Notes under the pieces: generated by a model
Told to the model about the DNA's origin: nothing
Databases searched by the model: none
What the model saw: the letters and a program-made list of their open reading frames with translations, nothing else
In this document: positions 21,414 through 22,598 of the stretch, one piece after another
Numbering within the stretch: position 1 is the first letter of the stretch
How the letters are laid out: each line of letters opens with the position of its first letter
Made by a program: the position numbers and the translations under genes
IMG/VR virus record: IMGVR_UViG_3300042907_002520
Span: 1-22,598 of that record
DNA from: a virus
DNA length: 22,598 nucleotides
Direction: 5' to 3' (one strand)

Positions 21414-22598
21414 TTAAATTATGAAAGGATGCCCTATTGTGCCCTGCATAGGTAATTTTGTACTTCCAAATGCTAAATAACCCATCCATTCGTTTTCAGG
21501 ACCACCAGAATCAATTTCAACTATGGCTGTAAAGTTATTATATCCAAAAACACTTAAATCTTGTCTTGCTTGTTCTGTACCTGTTGTACTCGGATATGAA
21601 GATATACTATCATAAGATAGTGCTAAATCTATTTCTGATGTTGCAGTACCATTCTCATCTAAAACACCTTGGGATTTTCTTGCCAATAAACCAGATGCAC
21701 TACCTAAACCAATCCTATCTTGAACTGTTGATGTACCTGCAGCTGATTGGGTCTTCATTGAACCCATAAATGATATACCTTTAAGATTGAAAGGAAGTCC
21801 AGTCACTGCTGCCGTTCTACCAGAATCTTGACGTATCGTATATGACCCTGCTTGCCAACCTCCACCTTTAATAGCCATGTAAATATATCTTCTATTTGTT
21901 GTACCTCTATTAGTCCAGTTAAGTGTAAAAGTATCTGTACTGAAAGCTGATAATACAGCTCTTGCATTTGGGTTACCTCCTGCTACAACTATCATGGCTA
22001 AACATTCAGTAGCACGGGCATAAGATACGGTGTCCATAGTAGCTGACCCATCATCAGAATTACCTACAACCACAATATTTTGTGCTGTCGCGGTCGATGT
22101 TGCGGCTCCTATACAAAAACCTGAATCGTTAGCCTGACCTGTATTTAATGCCGCTGTTGATTGTACACCAGCAAACATAACGACTTGATTATCCCCACGA
22201 GCATTGAACCCGTTTGCTGTGTACACTTGAGTTCCTGTTGCTGCAGGTTCTGCTATATCACCTATTGTTACTTGTTGTATATCATCTAAACCCCAAGCCT
22301 CATAAAAAACACTTAGGTTGGCAGGAGTTACGTCATCTACAATTAGAGTAAATCCATCTGTATCCATACTACTAATATCTAATTTCCCATCTATAGTTCC
22401 AGCGCCATTAACTGTAATACAAACACAATCGTCAGCAGCAACAGAACCACAATCTGAATCTGCTACGTTATCTGCACTAAATGTTCCAACAGCTCTTCTG
22501 GTTGTTGCATTACTACAAAATCCAATACCTCTTCTTTCAGAAACAGTTTGACTAAAGGCATCCGTAGCAGATTGTAAACCCATCCAATAAAATCTTAT
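21414..22598 (-). CDS. Repeat-domain tail fibre/structural protein, N-terminus beyond right edge
   Basis: 394 residues are visible, and the frame stays open to the right edge. The first ATG in the frame (22583) is unlikely to be the start: IRFYWMG before and over it is a strand of a repeated domain. Three related repeats can be aligned: RFYWMGLQSATD, then GIGFCSNAT, then FYEAWG; VVMFAGVQSTAA, then GFCIGAAT, then YIYMAIKGG; and ISFMGSMKTQSAA, then RIGLGSAS, then MGYLAFG. Each has a strand ending xTLxW or xTAIV-like before the third element (DTDGFTLIV, STDTFTLNW, YNNFTAIV). The repeats are 110-135 residues long and beta-rich, as in phage fibre and virion-surface proteins. It is the upstream gene to the mucin-like protein on the same strand. 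A structural or fibre role is probable; the exact role is not readable. Confidence 0.75.
   Translation of the reverse strand: MRFYWMGLQSATDAFSQTVSERRGIGFCSNATTRRAVGTFSADNVADSDCGSVAADDCVCITVNGAGTIDGKLDISSMDTDGFTLIVDDVTPANLSVFYEAWGLDDIQQVTIGDIAEPAATGTQVYTANGFNARGDNQVVMFAGVQSTAALNTGQANDSGFCIGAATSTATAQNIVVVGNSDDGSATMDTVSYARATECLAMIVVAGGNPNARAVLSAFSTDTFTLNWTNRGTTNRRYIYMAIKGGGWQAGSYTIRQDSGRTAAVTGLPFNLKGISFMGSMKTQSAAGTSTVQDRIGLGSASGLLARKSQGVLDENGTATSEIDLALSYDSISSYPSTTGTEQARQDLSVFGYNNFTAIVEIDSGGPENEWMGYLAFGSTKLPMQGTIGHPFII

Overview
This window is part of an AT-rich genome of a large contractile-tailed phage with T4-like building blocks. The hallmark genes are a contractile tail sheath protein, gp13-, gp14- and gp15-like neck/tail-completion proteins, a family B DNA polymerase with a proofreading exonuclease, and several fibre or baseplate proteins. 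No host-type, tRNA or rRNA genes are visible. Almost no start codon has a Shine-Dalgarno sequence; starts sit behind A/T-rich leaders, and several genes are linked by TAATG stop/start overlaps. That pattern is typical of Bacteroidota, so I infer a Bacteroidota (for example flavobacterial) host. This is inference, not proof.

Layout. Positions 1-629 (minus) hold a HAD-type phosphohydrolase cut by the left edge. A strong terminator separates it from the 1071-residue tail sheath gene (676-3891, minus). A 53-codon ribbon-helix-helix gene (4010-4171, plus) diverges from the sheath gene and converges on the next operon. That operon (6433 to 4168, minus) encodes a gp14-like neck protein, a Cys-based tyrosine/dual-specificity phosphatase and a gp15-like protein, joined by one-base TAATG overlaps. 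A plus-strand block (6477-11665) follows: SET-domain methyltransferase, SNF2-type helicase, a superoxide dismutase fused to a nuclease-like domain, a gp13-like neck protein and a small beta-rich protein. It converges on the family B DNA polymerase (14440 to 11642, minus).

The right half (22598 to 14536, minus) looks like an adsorption and decoration module. It contains a repeat fibre protein cut by the right edge, a mucin-like protein with long Thr/Pro repeats, a stand-alone copy of that protein's N-terminal domain, a terminator, four glycosyltransferase-type genes in overlapping order (GT60/Skp1-GlcNAc-transferase-like, GT25, HtrL/YibB-like, HtrL/YibB-GT2 fusion), and a BppU-like baseplate protein. 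The gene order suggests the phage builds and glycosylates its own mucin-like virion fibre: the GT60-type enzyme would add the first sugar to Thr residues and the others would extend it. This is the most interesting hypothesis in the window.

An octamer-like motif TATTTAT(T/A/C/G), read in the direction of the gene, lies upstream of eight genes or operons on both strands, most of them structural. It is missing upstream of the SET/helicase pair, the HAD gene and the glycosyltransferase operon. It may be a late-expression signal. No intergenic gap exceeds 300 bases; the largest, 3892-4009, 14441-14535 and 19464-19540, are described under the features they contain.
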